Part shown: positions 1 to 9,298 of the stretch, piece after piece | Layout of the letters: every line of letters starts with the position of its first letter | Position numbering within the stretch: position 1 is the stretch's first letter | Origin: Sedimentisphaerales bacterium | Lineage (GTDB): Bacteria > Planctomycetota > Phycisphaerae > Sedimentisphaerales > Anaerobacaceae | NCBI GenBank assembly: GCA_016927855.1 | Contig: JAFGLV010000028.1 | Coordinates: forward strand, 1 to 61,202 | Direction of reading: 5' to 3' | Length of the DNA stretch: 61,202 bases | Position numbers and translations under genes: made by a program | Notes under the pieces: model-generated | What the model saw: only the letters and a program-made list of their open reading frames with translations | Database searches by the model: none | What the model was told of the DNA's origin: nothing

Positions 1-96
1 CATGGTCTAACCGCCTGTTATGGATCGCGCAAGTCTTTTTTGTGAGATTCTCTCAATCTTCTTCAAAAAAACTGTGAACGGTTACGTATTTTCTTT

Positions 97-1359
97 CTAC
101 AGGTATTTCCTCGGGTCGGTCAGCTTGCCTTCGACGGCGCTGGCCGCGACGGTGGCGGGGTTCGCCAGGTAGACCATGCTCTTGGGATGGCCCATGCGGC
201 CGACGAAGTTGCGGTTCGTGCTGCTGATGCACTTCTCGCCTTCCGCCAGCACGCCCATGAAGCCACCCAGGCACGCGCCGCACGTCGGGGCCGAGATCAC
301 ACAGCCTGCGTCGTAGAAGATGTCCCACAGACCTTCATCGTTGGCCTGCCGCCAGACCGTCGGCGTCGCCGGCACGATCATCGTGCGAATCTTGACCTCT
401 TTGCCTTTGATGATCCCGGCCGCGATGCGGTAGTCCTCGATCCGCCCGTTCGTACAACTGCCGAGATACGCCTGGTCCATCGCTTCGCCTTCGCGCTCGC
501 GGACGGGAACCGTGTTGCTGGGCAGGTGCGGCAGCGCCACGACCGGCTCGATCTGCGAGCAGTCGAACTCATCGACCGAGTAGTACTCGGCGTCCGGGTC
601 CGACTCGAACACGGTGTACGGACGGGTGTCCTTCAGGCGACCGTCCAGGTATTCCTTCGTCACCTCGTCGCAGGCGATGATCCCGTTCTTGGCGCCGGCT
701 TCGATCGCCATGTTGGGCAGAACCATGCGGGCCTCCATCGACATCTGCGCCAGCACCGGACCGACAAACTCCATCGCGCGGTAGAGCGCGCCGTCGGTGC
801 CGATGCGACCGATGACGGTCAGCATCACGTCCTTGCTGTAGACGCCGGGACCGAGCGTGCCGTTGAGCACGAACTTCATCGACGCCGGCACCTTGAACCA
901 CAGCTTGCCGGTGGCGACCGCCGCCGCCAGGTCGGTCGAGCCGATCCCGGAGCTGAATGCACCAAAGGCGCCGTAGGTGCACGTGTGCGAATCGCCGCCT
1001 ACGATCAGCTCGCCGGGTCGGATATGGCCCTGCTCCGGTAGCAGCGCGTGGCAGACGCCGGCGCGGCCGAGCTTGTAGTACCACGTGATCTCGTGCCGCC
1101 TGGCCCATTCATCGAGTCGCTTGTGCAGCTCGGCGCTCTTGATGTCTTTCGGCGGCTGGAAGTGGTCCGGCGTCACCACGATCCGGTCCCGGTCGAACAC
1201 CCGGTCGAGCCCTTTGGCTTTGAGCATCGAGATCGCCGGTGGTGTCGTCACATCGTGGCACATCACCAGGTCGATCCTCGCATCCACCAACTGCCCCGGC
1301 GTGACGGTCTTATGCCCGCTCGCCCGAGCAAATATCTTCTCCGTTATCGTCATTCCCAT
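97..1359 (-). CDS. leuC: 3-isopropylmalate dehydratase large subunit
   Basis: This aconitase-superfamily enzyme isomerises 2- to 3-isopropylmalate in cytoplasmic leucine synthesis. The 420-residue length fits the LeuC/homoaconitase type. The [4Fe-4S] ligands are visible as Cys302 (motif SCTNGR), Cys360 and Cys363 (TCGAC), and GDSHTC lies near residue 122. The ATG at 1359 has an AGAAAGG ribosome site about nine bases upstream, which favours it over the ATG six bases further in. It lies downstream of leuA on the same strand, across a 210-base repeat. The small subunit leuD would be expected beyond the left edge; an ATG on the minus strand occupies bases 1-3, but nothing more can be seen of it. 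Confidence 0.95.
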   Translation of the reverse strand: MGMTITEKIFARASGHKTVTPGQLVDARIDLVMCHDVTTPPAISMLKAKGLDRVFDRDRIVVTPDHFQPPKDIKSAELHKRLDEWARRHEITWYYKLGRAGVCHALLPEQGHIRPGELIVGGDSHTCTYGAFGAFSSGIGSTDLAAAVATGKLWFKVPASMKFVLNGTLGPGVYSKDVMLTVIGRIGTDGALYRAMEFVGPVLAQMSMEARMVLPNMAIEAGAKNGIIACDEVTKEYLDGRLKDTRPYTVFESDPDAEYYSVDEFDCSQIEPVVALPHLPSNTVPVREREGEAMDQAYLGSCTNGRIEDYRIAAGIIKGKEVKIRTMIVPATPTVWRQANDEGLWDIFYDAGCVISAPTCGACLGGFMGVLAEGEKCISSTNRNFVGRMGHPKSMVYLANPATVAASAVEGKLTDPRKYL

Positions 1360-1397
1360 CTGCTATGGCCTTTCTCTTTCCGGCATTCTGTCTACGA

Positions 1398-1564
1398 TCA
1401 AATCCGAAATTCGAATCTCGAAATCCGAAACAAATCCAAAAGCTCAGAGCCCTAATGACGAAAACACTGTCCCGGCCGGCGGGTCTGTTTTGAGTTTTGG
1501 ATTTCGATCATTCGAATTTGTTTCGCATTTCGGATTTCGATATTCGGATTTTGTCCCGATTTCG
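1398..1564. repeat. Long imperfect inverted repeat, copy 1
   Basis: AT-rich stretch between leuA and leuC. Its left arm (about 1398-1440) and right arm (about 1500-1564) are imperfect reverse complements built from the words AAATCCGAAA and TTTCGGATTT, with a GC-rich centre. A related copy lies at 31510-31676. No protein is credible here. It resembles an intergenic repeat type common in planctomycetes and could form a long stem in the leuA-leuC transcript. Confidence 0.75.
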
Positions 1565-1570
1565 TAGTTC

Positions 1571-3124
1571 TCACAGTGGTTCTTTCACCTCCGGCGTCAT
1601 GCCTTCGGCGGCGACCATGCGGTTGATCGCGTCGACGTAAGCCTTGGCGCTGGCCTCGATGATGTCGGTCGAGACGCCGCGGCCGATATAGGTCCGGTGG
1701 TTCTCGATGATGCGGACCGTCGCTTCGCCCAGCGCCTCCTTGCCGCCGGTGACGGCGCGGATCGAATAGCTGTCGAGCTTGGGCGAAAGGCCGGTGACCT
1801 CACGAATCGCTTCATAGGCGGCATCGACCGGGCCGTCGCCGCAGGCCGCCGCCTGCTTCGTCTGCCCGCCGACCTTCATCCGCACGCTGGCCGTCGGCAA
1901 GGTCCCGGTGCCGCTGGCGACGTGCAGGTAGTCCAGGTGGTACACCTGCTCAACCACGCGAATCTCGTCGTTGATGATGGCCGCGACGTCCTCATCGAAG
2001 ACTTCCTTCTTCTTGTCGGCGATTTCGACGAACCGCGCGTACGCCTGCTCGAGCTCGGTGTCGGTAAGCTTGTAGCCGAGCTGGCGGCAGCGGTCGGCGA
2101 AGCCGTGCCGGCCGGTATGGCGCCCGAGCACCATGCGCGAGCCGCCCAGCCCGATCGTCTCCGGCGTCATGATCTCGTACGTGGTGCGCTCCTTGAGGAT
2201 ACCGTCCACGTGGATGCCTGACTCGTGCGCGAAGGCGTTGGCGCCGACGATCGCCTTGTTCGGCTGGATCACGAACCCGGTCAACTGCGAGACGAGTTGG
2301 CTGGTGCGATAAATCTCTTTCGTGTTGACGCCCATCACCAGGGCGGTCGAGCCGCCGAAGAAGTTGGCGCGGGTGTGCAGCGCCATGACGATCTCTTCAA
2401 GGGCCGCGTTGCCAGCGCGCTCGCCCAGTCCGTTGACGGCGCACTCGATCTGTCGCGCGCCGTTGCGCACACCGGCCAGCGAGTTCGCCACTGCGACGCC
2501 GAGGTCGTTGTGACAGTGCGTGCTGATGACACACTTGCCGATGCCGGGAACGTCGCGCTTAAGCGTCGCGATCAGGTCGCCGTACTCGTACGGGAGCATG
2601 TAGCCGACGGTGTCGGGAATGTTCAGGGTGGTGGCGCCGGCCTCGATCACCGCCGCGAGGATCTCGACGAGGAAGGAGACCTCGCTGCGTCCGGCGTCCT
2701 CCGGCGAGAACTCCACGTCGTCGACGAACTGACGGGCACACTCGACCGCGGCGACCGCCATCTTCACGACCTCGTCGGGCTTCTTCTTGAGCTTGTGGTT
2801 CATGTGGATGGGCGAGGTCGCGATGAACGTGTGGATCCGCCGGCGGCGCGCCGGCGCCACGGCCTTGGCGGCCGCTTCGATATCCGCCTCTTTCGCGCGC
2901 GCCAGACCCGCAATCACGGGCCCTTGCACCTGCTCGGCCACCAGGCTGGTGGCCTCGAACTGGGCCGGCGAGGAGATCGGGAAGCCCGCCTCGATGATAT
3001 CCACGCCCAGCGCCGCGAGCTGGCGGGCGATTTCGAGCTTCTGCGGAATCGTCAGCGACGCGCCCGGCGACTGCTCGCCGTCGCGAAGCGTCGTATCGAA
3101 AATGAAAACTCTATCTTCAGGCAT
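1571..3124 (-). CDS. leuA: 2-isopropylmalate synthase
   Basis: First committed enzyme of leucine synthesis, condensing acetyl-CoA with 2-oxoisovalerate. The HMGL-like TIM barrel begins with DTTLRDGEQSPG (residues 10-21), and the metal motif HCHNDLG follows. The C-terminal part (from about residue 385) matches the LeuA regulatory dimer domain, with the segment AAACGDGPVDAAYEAI, so feedback by leucine is likely. The start at 3124 is chosen because GGAG at 3133-3136 lies eight bases upstream; the longer reading from 3154 would run into a palindromic repeat. The resulting 517 residues is the normal family length. The related citramalate synthase is a less likely alternative. It precedes leuC on the same strand. 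Confidence 0.93.
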   Translation of the reverse strand: MPEDRVFIFDTTLRDGEQSPGASLTIPQKLEIARQLAALGVDIIEAGFPISSPAQFEATSLVAEQVQGPVIAGLARAKEADIEAAAKAVAPARRRRIHTFIATSPIHMNHKLKKKPDEVVKMAVAAVECARQFVDDVEFSPEDAGRSEVSFLVEILAAVIEAGATTLNIPDTVGYMLPYEYGDLIATLKRDVPGIGKCVISTHCHNDLGVAVANSLAGVRNGARQIECAVNGLGERAGNAALEEIVMALHTRANFFGGSTALVMGVNTKEIYRTSQLVSQLTGFVIQPNKAIVGANAFAHESGIHVDGILKERTTYEIMTPETIGLGGSRMVLGRHTGRHGFADRCRQLGYKLTDTELEQAYARFVEIADKKKEVFDEDVAAIINDEIRVVEQVYHLDYLHVASGTGTLPTASVRMKVGGQTKQAAACGDGPVDAAYEAIREVTGLSPKLDSYSIRAVTGGKEALGEATVRIIENHRTYIGRGVSTDIIEASAKAYVDAINRMVAAEGMTPEVKEPL

Positions 3125-3155
3125 CGTCATTTCTCCAAAGTCTCCGCCGCTCATG

Positions 3156-3183
3156 GTAGGGGCGAATGATTATTCGCCCCTAC
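3156..3183. repeat. REP-like palindrome, copy 1
   Basis: Perfect 12-base arms, GTAGGGGCGAAT and ATTCGCCCCTAC, around a four-base loop, immediately upstream of leuA. A near-identical palindrome, also followed by ACAG, lies at 30189-30212. This looks like a dispersed REP-type element. Confidence 0.75.
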
Positions 3184-3488
3184 AGAGGTTCTGACGCGCA
3201 CACTACCAACGGGACGAAGGCGTCATTATGCCGCCCAGCGGGCAGAAAAGCTACGGGATTCGTAAAATCAGGGACTGCAATGGGTTGTGGTGATTTCGTT
3301 TTCTGCGCCTTAGCGGCGCAGCAACAGGGCGAGCAGGCCGGTGCGACCGTTGAGGATCGAGCGAATTGTGCCCTGAGTACCCATAGACGTAACAAGTATA
3401 CGTATCGACCGCCCAAACGCAAGGGTTTTCTGAAAAAAGTTGTTCTCCCCGTGGAAGTCCCAGCGATAACGCTCGACGGTCTTGTTTT
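3184..3488. other. Gene-free stretch upstream of leuA
   Basis: About 300 bases without a credible gene. A small hairpin (TGCGCC/GGCGCA) lies at 3304-3320 without a T-run. The open frames here have no family resemblance and no ribosome site. The leuA promoter is presumably within it, but I cannot place it. Confidence 0.4.
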
Positions 3489-5360
3489 TCAGTAAGCGGC
3501 TTTCCAGGGGTCGAGGGTGTCGAGCAGGGCGGCGGAGGCGGCCGTTTGGGCGCTGCTTGCCAACGGGGCGACCGGGACGGTCAGCGTCATGGACGGTCTA
3601 TCGGAGCGGCGCCAGAACCACTTCTGGCGGGAGCCGGTCAACTGGCCTTCCACGACCATGCTGCCAGCCAGCGTGGGGTAGACCGCCGGGTCGGGGATCG
3701 TCAGGATGCTCGAGGCCATCAGCGAGAGCGTGAAGACGACCTGGGCTTCCTTGATCTCGCGCAGGTCAAAGTCACGTTGCACGCCGCGATAGAGCACGAC
3801 GTCGATCCACGTGCCGTCTGCGTCGCGGCCGATCTCGATAGTCCCCGGTGAGTCGCCGAGCTTGGCGGCGTGGATGGTGAACTTGCCCTCGATCTTGCCC
3901 GAGGTGAAGTCGATCGGCTTGCCGATCTCTACCTTGGTCGGCAGCTTCAGGTCGTCGGGCGCCCCTTCGAATTGCAGCCGCACGCGCAGGTCCTGGGCCT
4001 GGATCGTCGCATTGGCGATGCGATCGAGCGAGATATGGGTGTCGCCCCGATCGGTGGCGAAGACGACCGCGCCGAGCACGTCGGCCGCGTCCTGGATCGT
4101 GTAGAGGCTCGCGCAGGCGAAATCGTAGTCGTCGTGCAGGCAGCGCAGCCGCAGTGCCGCGACGCCCGACGGCGCGTTCCAGTACGCCACGAGTGGACGG
4201 CGCTGGTTCCACAGGTCGCCGATGTTGACCGACCCGAGCGTAAAGTCCGGATGCAGGTACGTCGTGCCGATCACGTCGTGCTCGTCGCTGGCGTTCATGA
4301 CGAACGCCTCGCGCTCGATACGCGGCTCGCGCAAGGTCACGAAGTAGTCGAACAGGTCCTCAGGGCAGGCCAGCGGGATGCGGTGCGCATCGAGCGATTC
4401 GTACGCCTGCGCCTCACCCATGAAGCTCATCTTGCCGTTCGTGCCGCGCTGGATGAAGGCCAGGACGCTCGGGTCCAGCAGTGTCGCGTACGCACGGCTG
4501 TGCGGTCCGGCCCATTGCTTCGTCGGCGCGTGGAAGTGCCGGGTCAGGTGCCGCCAGGCGAAGTCGTTCAGCTCCGTCGCCAGCCGCCGCGAGTCGGCGT
4601 CCCTGACGTGCGCGAGCAGCCGCGACAGCGTTTCGATCGCGACGACGGTGTACGTCGGGCTGTTGTACTCGCTGAACGAGCCCTTTTCGAGCGTGTAGTC
4701 GTAGAAGCGGCGCAGGCGTGCCCGGCCGTAAGCGAGCAACTCGCCATCGCCGAACCGCTCGCCGGCCACCAGTGTGACATAGGCGCCCATGATGGCGATG
4801 TTGGTGTATCCGGGCCCGACGTTGCGTTTCTGGATCGCGCGGCCGGCGTGCAGGATCGACTGCTCGACTTCTTCCTGCAAGTCGGCCGGCAGGCGGCCGG
4901 CATGGTCGATTGCGACCTGCAAAAGCTGAGTGCCGCAGAAGTCCGCCCAGTTCCAGTCCGGCGGTGACATCTGCTCCAGCGGCTCTTCCAGAAACCACGG
5001 CCAGATGCCGTAGGTCTCGCTGGCCGGGTCCTGGTTCTGCAGTGCGATCACGCGCCGAATGATCTCGACCGCACGCTCCAGCCGGGCGTCCTCGCCCGAG
5101 TCCAGCAGCGCGACGGCGTAGGTCAGCGACTCACGCGTCCGGTGGACATCGCCGCTGGCCAGTGTGGTATGATAGCCCGGCGACGAAAAGGGCGCGCGCA
5201 ACATCTTCGCATTCGGATCGTAGGCCGCGTCCTGCTCGGCCAACGCTGCGTCGAAGCCCTCCCGCCGGGCTGCCGTGGGGAAGAAGTCCGCGCCGATGCC
5301 TGCTCCGGCCAGTACCACCACCATCGACCCGATCACGAGACTCTGTCGATAACCCAACAT
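3489..5360 (-). CDS. Secreted/anchored protein of unknown function, alpha/alpha-barrel-like
   Basis: Product of 623 residues. The start at 5360 has GGAG eight bases upstream and gives an N-terminal hydrophobic stretch (LVIGSMVVVLAGAGIGA), a signal peptide or anchor. The N-terminal half is helical, with aromatic motifs such as IWPWFLEE, GPGYTNIAIMGAY, YNSPTYT and WAGPHSRAY. This resembles the alpha/alpha-toroid of heparinase or alginate-lyase-type polysaccharide enzymes, although I cannot name a family. The C-terminal half (about 380-600) is beta-rich, as expected for the sandwich domain of such enzymes. It appears to be a monocistronic gene between leuA and a ferritin-like gene. A polysaccharide-related role is inference only. 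Confidence 0.7.
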   Translation of the reverse strand: MLGYRQSLVIGSMVVVLAGAGIGADFFPTAARREGFDAALAEQDAAYDPNAKMLRAPFSSPGYHTTLASGDVHRTRESLTYAVALLDSGEDARLERAVEIIRRVIALQNQDPASETYGIWPWFLEEPLEQMSPPDWNWADFCGTQLLQVAIDHAGRLPADLQEEVEQSILHAGRAIQKRNVGPGYTNIAIMGAYVTLVAGERFGDGELLAYGRARLRRFYDYTLEKGSFSEYNSPTYTVVAIETLSRLLAHVRDADSRRLATELNDFAWRHLTRHFHAPTKQWAGPHSRAYATLLDPSVLAFIQRGTNGKMSFMGEAQAYESLDAHRIPLACPEDLFDYFVTLREPRIEREAFVMNASDEHDVIGTTYLHPDFTLGSVNIGDLWNQRRPLVAYWNAPSGVAALRLRCLHDDYDFACASLYTIQDAADVLGAVVFATDRGDTHISLDRIANATIQAQDLRVRLQFEGAPDDLKLPTKVEIGKPIDFTSGKIEGKFTIHAAKLGDSPGTIEIGRDADGTWIDVVLYRGVQRDFDLREIKEAQVVFTLSLMASSILTIPDPAVYPTLAGSMVVEGQLTGSRQKWFWRRSDRPSMTLTVPVAPLASSAQTAASAALLDTLDPWKAAY

Positions 5361-5634
5361 CCAGAAGACTCCTTCTGCTCTGCTCTCACGATGTCCACGC
5401 GCGCCATGATAAACCACGCGTCTGCGACAATCCAGCCCTTGGCTCCCTGCTTTTCTGCGTGAGGATCATGTCTCTGGCCGTCGGTCGGGCGCGGGATTGC
5501 CTCTGTTATAGCCGTCAAATCCCCTAAGTCCGCCTGGGTTCTTTCTCCGTACAGAATAGGCCACAGTCCGCTCCCTGCCGCGCGGGCGGCCGGGCCGGAT
5601 TGATGCGAACCGTCAGACGGGAGGAACAGCGACG

Positions 5635-6102
5635 ATGGCAGCGACCTACGGGAAGGTACGTGACGTTCTAAAGGCTGCGGTGGAGTTCCATCAGCGGCTT
5701 GAGGATTTCTATGGCCGCCTGGCCGAATATGAGGACCGCGACCAGGAACGGTTACCCATGCTGCTGGAGTACATGAGCCGTCACGAGCAGGGCTTCGAGC
5801 AGATGCTGGCTGGCTACGACGAGCCCGAGGCCAAGAAGCTGCTGGAGACCTGGATGCAATACGAGCCCGACGAGCGGACTTTGGAGGTGCCCCAGGCCGA
5901 GACGCTCCGGCCGGACATGTCCGTCGAGGATGTCGTCGAGATCGCGTTACAGCTCGACGACGAACTCGTTCGCTTCTACGCCCAGGCCGCCCGGATGGCC
6001 CGCAACCCCGCGGTCCGCGACCTCTTCGACAAGCTCACTCAACACGCCGAAGACGAAAAAGAGAAAATCAGCCTCAACGCCTCGATGATCAAGGATCTGT
6101 GA
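5635..6102 (+). CDS. Ferritin-like (rubrerythrin-type) small protein
   Basis: A 155-residue, highly charged all-helical protein. Two helix pairs carry Glu/His positions typical of a four-helix ferritin-like bundle: LKAAVEFHQRLEDFYGRLAE near residue 12, MSRHEQGFEQML near 46, and LDDELVRFYAQAARM and LTQHAEDEKEKI towards the end. It lacks the rubredoxin-like Cys domain of full rubrerythrins. GGAGG lies about ten bases before the ATG. It seems to stand alone. A role in iron or peroxide handling is plausible, but the metal ligands are not fully conserved by eye, so a structural role is possible. Confidence 0.7.
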   Translation: MAATYGKVRDVLKAAVEFHQRLEDFYGRLAEYEDRDQERLPMLLEYMSRHEQGFEQMLAGYDEPEAKKLLETWMQYEPDERTLEVPQAETLRPDMSVEDVVEIALQLDDELVRFYAQAARMARNPAVRDLFDKLTQHAEDEKEKISLNASMIKDL

Positions 6103-6257
6103 GCTGCGTGCGAGGCACGGTTCTTGTTCCTGATTAGCTCACGATCCAGGCAACCGCGTAAGACCCCGAGAGACCCTCCGTTACCAAGCTCTGCGTGTGG
6201 GGGAAAGTCGACCCTACTCTCTGCATGAAGTGCGTACCGGGCGGATATCGAACGCGG

Positions 6258-8555
6258 TTATTGTGTTTCAGGATTGCGATTGAAGACGCCCAGAAGGCTG
6301 TAGGGGTACTCGCGGCGGTCCACATTCACACCTACGATCAGGCAACGTCTTGTGTGGCCTTTCAGGAACACATTGGATGCGAGATTGTCCATCTTCTCAT
6401 GGCGTTCCTCTCGCTCTCGCTCCCGGAAGGCCATGATGGCAAATGCATCTGTTCGATACTGTGAGGGCTGCAGAGTAATGGAGTTGATGTAACTCGGCTG
6501 ATACTTCGATTTCTTAACTCTCTTGACAACCTTCTCGAACATCCTCTCCAGCTTCTGCTGTTCATCAAAGGAGACATTCAACAACATGACGGCAGCTTCC
6601 GACCACCTTTTGGGTTTCCGGGTTTCAATCTGCTTGCGGATGTCAGACCACCACCTCGTAGACTTGAGGCCCGGCTTCTTGCGCGTGACGCCATGGTCCT
6701 TCGCTTCGTAGTAATCGTCGATGACCTTCGACATTCCTGAGAGAATCACCATCTCAGGACCATGCTCGATCACGGCGATATTGAAACCTGTCTCAAGGTA
6801 GAGCCCGAGCAGGTCTATCTCGTCTCCCATGTACTGCATGTTCCTCTCCAGCTCAGCCCTTCGGACCAGATAGTGCAATCTCTCGGGTACGCTCGACAAA
6901 GTCTCCAGTACAATCTGTAGATCTGCCAGTGACATCGTCGGAGCAAATTCGAGATCGGCTGGAAGCCAGCCAGTTTTATGTATGTCTGCAAGATTTGTCT
7001 GAATGCTCGCTAAATCCTCGATGGTAACAGACAATCGAATCGTTTCATGCGCTCCTCGCGAATCGAATGGAAGGAGCCTTTCCAGAAGACTTTCGCCATT
7101 CGGAGCGAACGACAGCACTTCTATCTTCTTCTCAAGACGTCGGGACTGTACCGCAGGCGCAATTAGAAGTTCCTCGATGTGACGTTTGGCTCTGGCTGGC
7201 GCCCCGCGTAAGGCGGGCCAAGACACGGTTCCGGACTTGGCCTCCACTATTAACAGATAGGAATCAATTCTGGCGATCAAATCTGTTTCGTATTGTACAT
7301 CTCCATCTTGCCAAACAAAGTGCCTCTCGACGGGACTTAGCGGAAATGCGCGCCTGATGTGTCTTTCCACCTCGGTCTCAAGGAACTCGGCTCTCCTCCC
7401 CGCACAGGCTTTTCGGGTCGCCGAAGACCAGGAAAGTAGCCCGTCTAGAATAGGCAGTGCGAAACTGAAGAAGGCCTGTGGCAGCAAACAGCAGTATTCA
7501 TCTTCGTTCAAGTGGATCAAGGGTCTCGTCCATACCGGATTGGCGAGGAAGAACGACTCTGGGTTCTGTGTTTCCAGATCACCAAAGGAGAGGCTCAATC
7601 TCCCGAGCACGCGTTTCAACGTAGGACCCGGTAATTGGATCATTTGCGAGATACCACTGATCGAGAAGATAAAGAGGTCCCGCAGGAACAGCGTCGCATG
7701 GCTCAAGAATAGAGTTCTTGCCGTGCGCAACGGCACTTCTTTGCTTTCCAATAACGCTATGAGCTTGTCCGCTTCGTCCTTAATCTCGGGGAAGGCTTTG
7801 TAGTACTCGGTGGCCATGTCTTGCAGCGTCCGCGCCTGTATGGCGGGGCGCAATCGGTTTCGATACTCGTTGAAGCGGGCCTCGACAGTGCTGACCAAAC
7901 CCTCGAACGCGTCGATGAGACGTGTGGCGCTTACGCCTACCTCTTCCTGGAACTGTGGATCGAGCGGACCGTAGAGATCTCTGATGATGGCTATCACGTT
8001 TCGGAAGTATCCCCAATTGCGCACGCGATGGGTGTGAAGGCGCAGCCGCTCTTGGACAAGCATCACGGCCTTCTCTTGCTCCGATTCCGCGCTGGCCAGC
8101 TGAGCATAACGCTTGTTGTCGAATGCCGCGCTCAAGCTGAGTAGTAAGTCACAGACCTCCTGTACCTTCTCGGGACCTGCCGGAAAGAACGACTGCTGAG
8201 AGTGAGGCATTTGTAGAGCTAGGGCCTGTAGAAGTTCCACATGAGGTTGGCCTATCGAAGCCCCCTCGTCTTTCTTCTGCATCTTTCCCGATTCCGTTAC
8301 ACCGATGAAAAGCCCAAGGGCAGCCACTGTGGAAAGAACGTGCAAGAGGTCCGCAGATTCAAGGAGGCTGCGCAGCTTGCGCAAGGAGTTGTCAAACTGC
8401 TCGGCGTATGCCTTGCCAGTTTCTACAAGTGCTGCGGTCAACTCAGGCCCGGGGATCCCTGCAAATGGGTTTTCAAGTCGTATAAGAGGGGGTCTCGTTG
8501 GCTTCTTCGGCCTTCGACTTCGTTTGTGTTTTGTCCTATTCCTACGCTTCGACAT
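6258..8555 (-). CDS. Large protein with PD-(D/E)XK nuclease-like core
   Basis: A 765-residue protein I do not recognise. The start at 8555 (MSKRRNRTKHKRSRRPKK) is chosen because the upstream reading looks non-coding; the N-terminus is strongly basic. Residues 70-380 are mainly helical. At about 388-445 there is GRRAEFLETE, then ETDLIARIDSYLLIVEAKSG. This supplies the E, D425 and E438-x-K440 spacing of PD-(D/E)XK or NERD-type nucleases. The C-terminal 300 residues are charged and helical. GC content and codon use are visibly lower than in the neighbours, hinting at transfer. It is a single gene, convergent with the ferritin-like gene. A nucleic-acid or defence role is inferred from the motif alone. 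Confidence 0.65.
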   Translation of the reverse strand: MSKRRNRTKHKRSRRPKKPTRPPLIRLENPFAGIPGPELTAALVETGKAYAEQFDNSLRKLRSLLESADLLHVLSTVAALGLFIGVTESGKMQKKDEGASIGQPHVELLQALALQMPHSQQSFFPAGPEKVQEVCDLLLSLSAAFDNKRYAQLASAESEQEKAVMLVQERLRLHTHRVRNWGYFRNVIAIIRDLYGPLDPQFQEEVGVSATRLIDAFEGLVSTVEARFNEYRNRLRPAIQARTLQDMATEYYKAFPEIKDEADKLIALLESKEVPLRTARTLFLSHATLFLRDLFIFSISGISQMIQLPGPTLKRVLGRLSLSFGDLETQNPESFFLANPVWTRPLIHLNEDEYCCLLPQAFFSFALPILDGLLSWSSATRKACAGRRAEFLETEVERHIRRAFPLSPVERHFVWQDGDVQYETDLIARIDSYLLIVEAKSGTVSWPALRGAPARAKRHIEELLIAPAVQSRRLEKKIEVLSFAPNGESLLERLLPFDSRGAHETIRLSVTIEDLASIQTNLADIHKTGWLPADLEFAPTMSLADLQIVLETLSSVPERLHYLVRRAELERNMQYMGDEIDLLGLYLETGFNIAVIEHGPEMVILSGMSKVIDDYYEAKDHGVTRKKPGLKSTRWWSDIRKQIETRKPKRWSEAAVMLLNVSFDEQQKLERMFEKVVKRVKKSKYQPSYINSITLQPSQYRTDAFAIMAFREREREERHEKMDNLASNVFLKGHTRRCLIVGVNVDRREYPYSLLGVFNRNPETQ

Positions 8556-8850
8556 ATGGCACGCTTCGGCGGCTCCTCGACTTGAAGGTTGAGAGCATTT
8601 GCCTTCCGCCATGTTTTTCGCGCATTGCACGGACAATGCGTACAATTCCCATTGTATCATATTGACGGGATTGAGCGATAGGACAACGGGGGAATGTGGT
8701 CTGTCACCCCGCTGTATCGGGGGTGATGCGCATGGCGGATTTCAGGCTCCTGTGTAGCTGGCGCATTGGGAGGTGTGTACCATGGGGGTGGGGGGAGAAG
8801 CCCAGGCATGCGCGCGAAAGAAGTCCCTCCCGATTTTGCTCGTTTTTCAT
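8556..8850. other. Gene-free stretch upstream of the nuclease-like gene
   Basis: About 295 bases between the nuclease-like gene and the next promoter. It includes an AT-richer patch around 8640-8670 that may hold the minus-strand promoter, and a G-rich run near 8780-8800. No gene or structured RNA was recognised. Confidence 0.4.
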
Positions 8851-8878
8851 TTGCAGATACGCCTGAGTCGAGTATGAT
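8851..8878 (+). promoter_or_regulatory. Sigma70-type promoter candidate
   Basis: TTGCAG at 8851-8856 and TATGAT at 8873-8878 are separated by 16 bases. It points into the repeat-bearing leader about 420 bases before the PocR/AraC gene, so it would give a long untranslated leader. Confidence 0.45.
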
Positions 8879-9066
8879 AGATACACAACGATATGAATCG
8901 ACTCGCCAGTATTGAATATGACTTATCGACCAGCGAGAGAGCGAATGGTGACGGTCGCCAAGACTAACAAGCATCAGGATTCTACGATTCCGGGTCGCGC
9001 ATGCCTGCGAAACGCGCGTGCGGGACCGACGACGGAGGGCAGAGGGCAAGACGACGGCGAATGCGC

Positions 9067-9213
9067 GAAACAAAGCCAATTTCTGGCGTTTGCGGCTCAA
9101 GAGCGACGGTGGGGTGGAGAACAAACCCAATTTGCTGGCGTCCGTCGCATTTTCACATCTGCGCTACCGCCGTTCTGCCCCCCGGGAGGAATCGCGCGAA
9201 CCAAAGCCAATTT
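9067..9213 (+). repeat. Three direct repeats of a CCAATTT-centred word
   Basis: The words GAAACAAAGCCAATTT (9067), GAACAAACCCAATTT (9119) and GAACCAAAGCCAATTT (9198) recur in the same orientation with starts 52 and 79 bases apart. The first two continue as TTTCTGGCG or TTTGCTGGCG. The stretch lies in the leader of the PocR/AraC gene and is open in several frames, which creates spurious ORFs. It looks like a dispersed repeat family rather than coding DNA. Confidence 0.7.
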
Positions 9214-9259
9214 GTGGTACTGGGCGGATGGGTGCGGCCTACGTGCAGGCAGGATGTGG

Positions 9260-9265
9260 TATAAT
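9260..9265 (+). promoter_or_regulatory. Consensus -10 hexamer before the PocR/AraC gene
   Basis: A perfect TATAAT lies 34 bases before the chosen ATG. The region 17 bases upstream (GCCTAC) is a poor -35, so an activator-dependent promoter is possible. Confidence 0.4.
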
Positions 9266-9298
9266 GGCACTATCTTGCTATTTGGGTTGGGCGGTGCG

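Noticed and set aside
3166..3495. A 109-residue plus-strand frame between leuA and the secreted protein gene
   Set aside because: No ribosome site, begins in a palindrome, ends within the neighbouring gene, no family resemblance.
8912..9298. N-terminal extension of the PocR/AraC frame
   Set aside because: It covers the direct repeats and the TATAAT box and reads as low-complexity sequence with no resemblance to the family.
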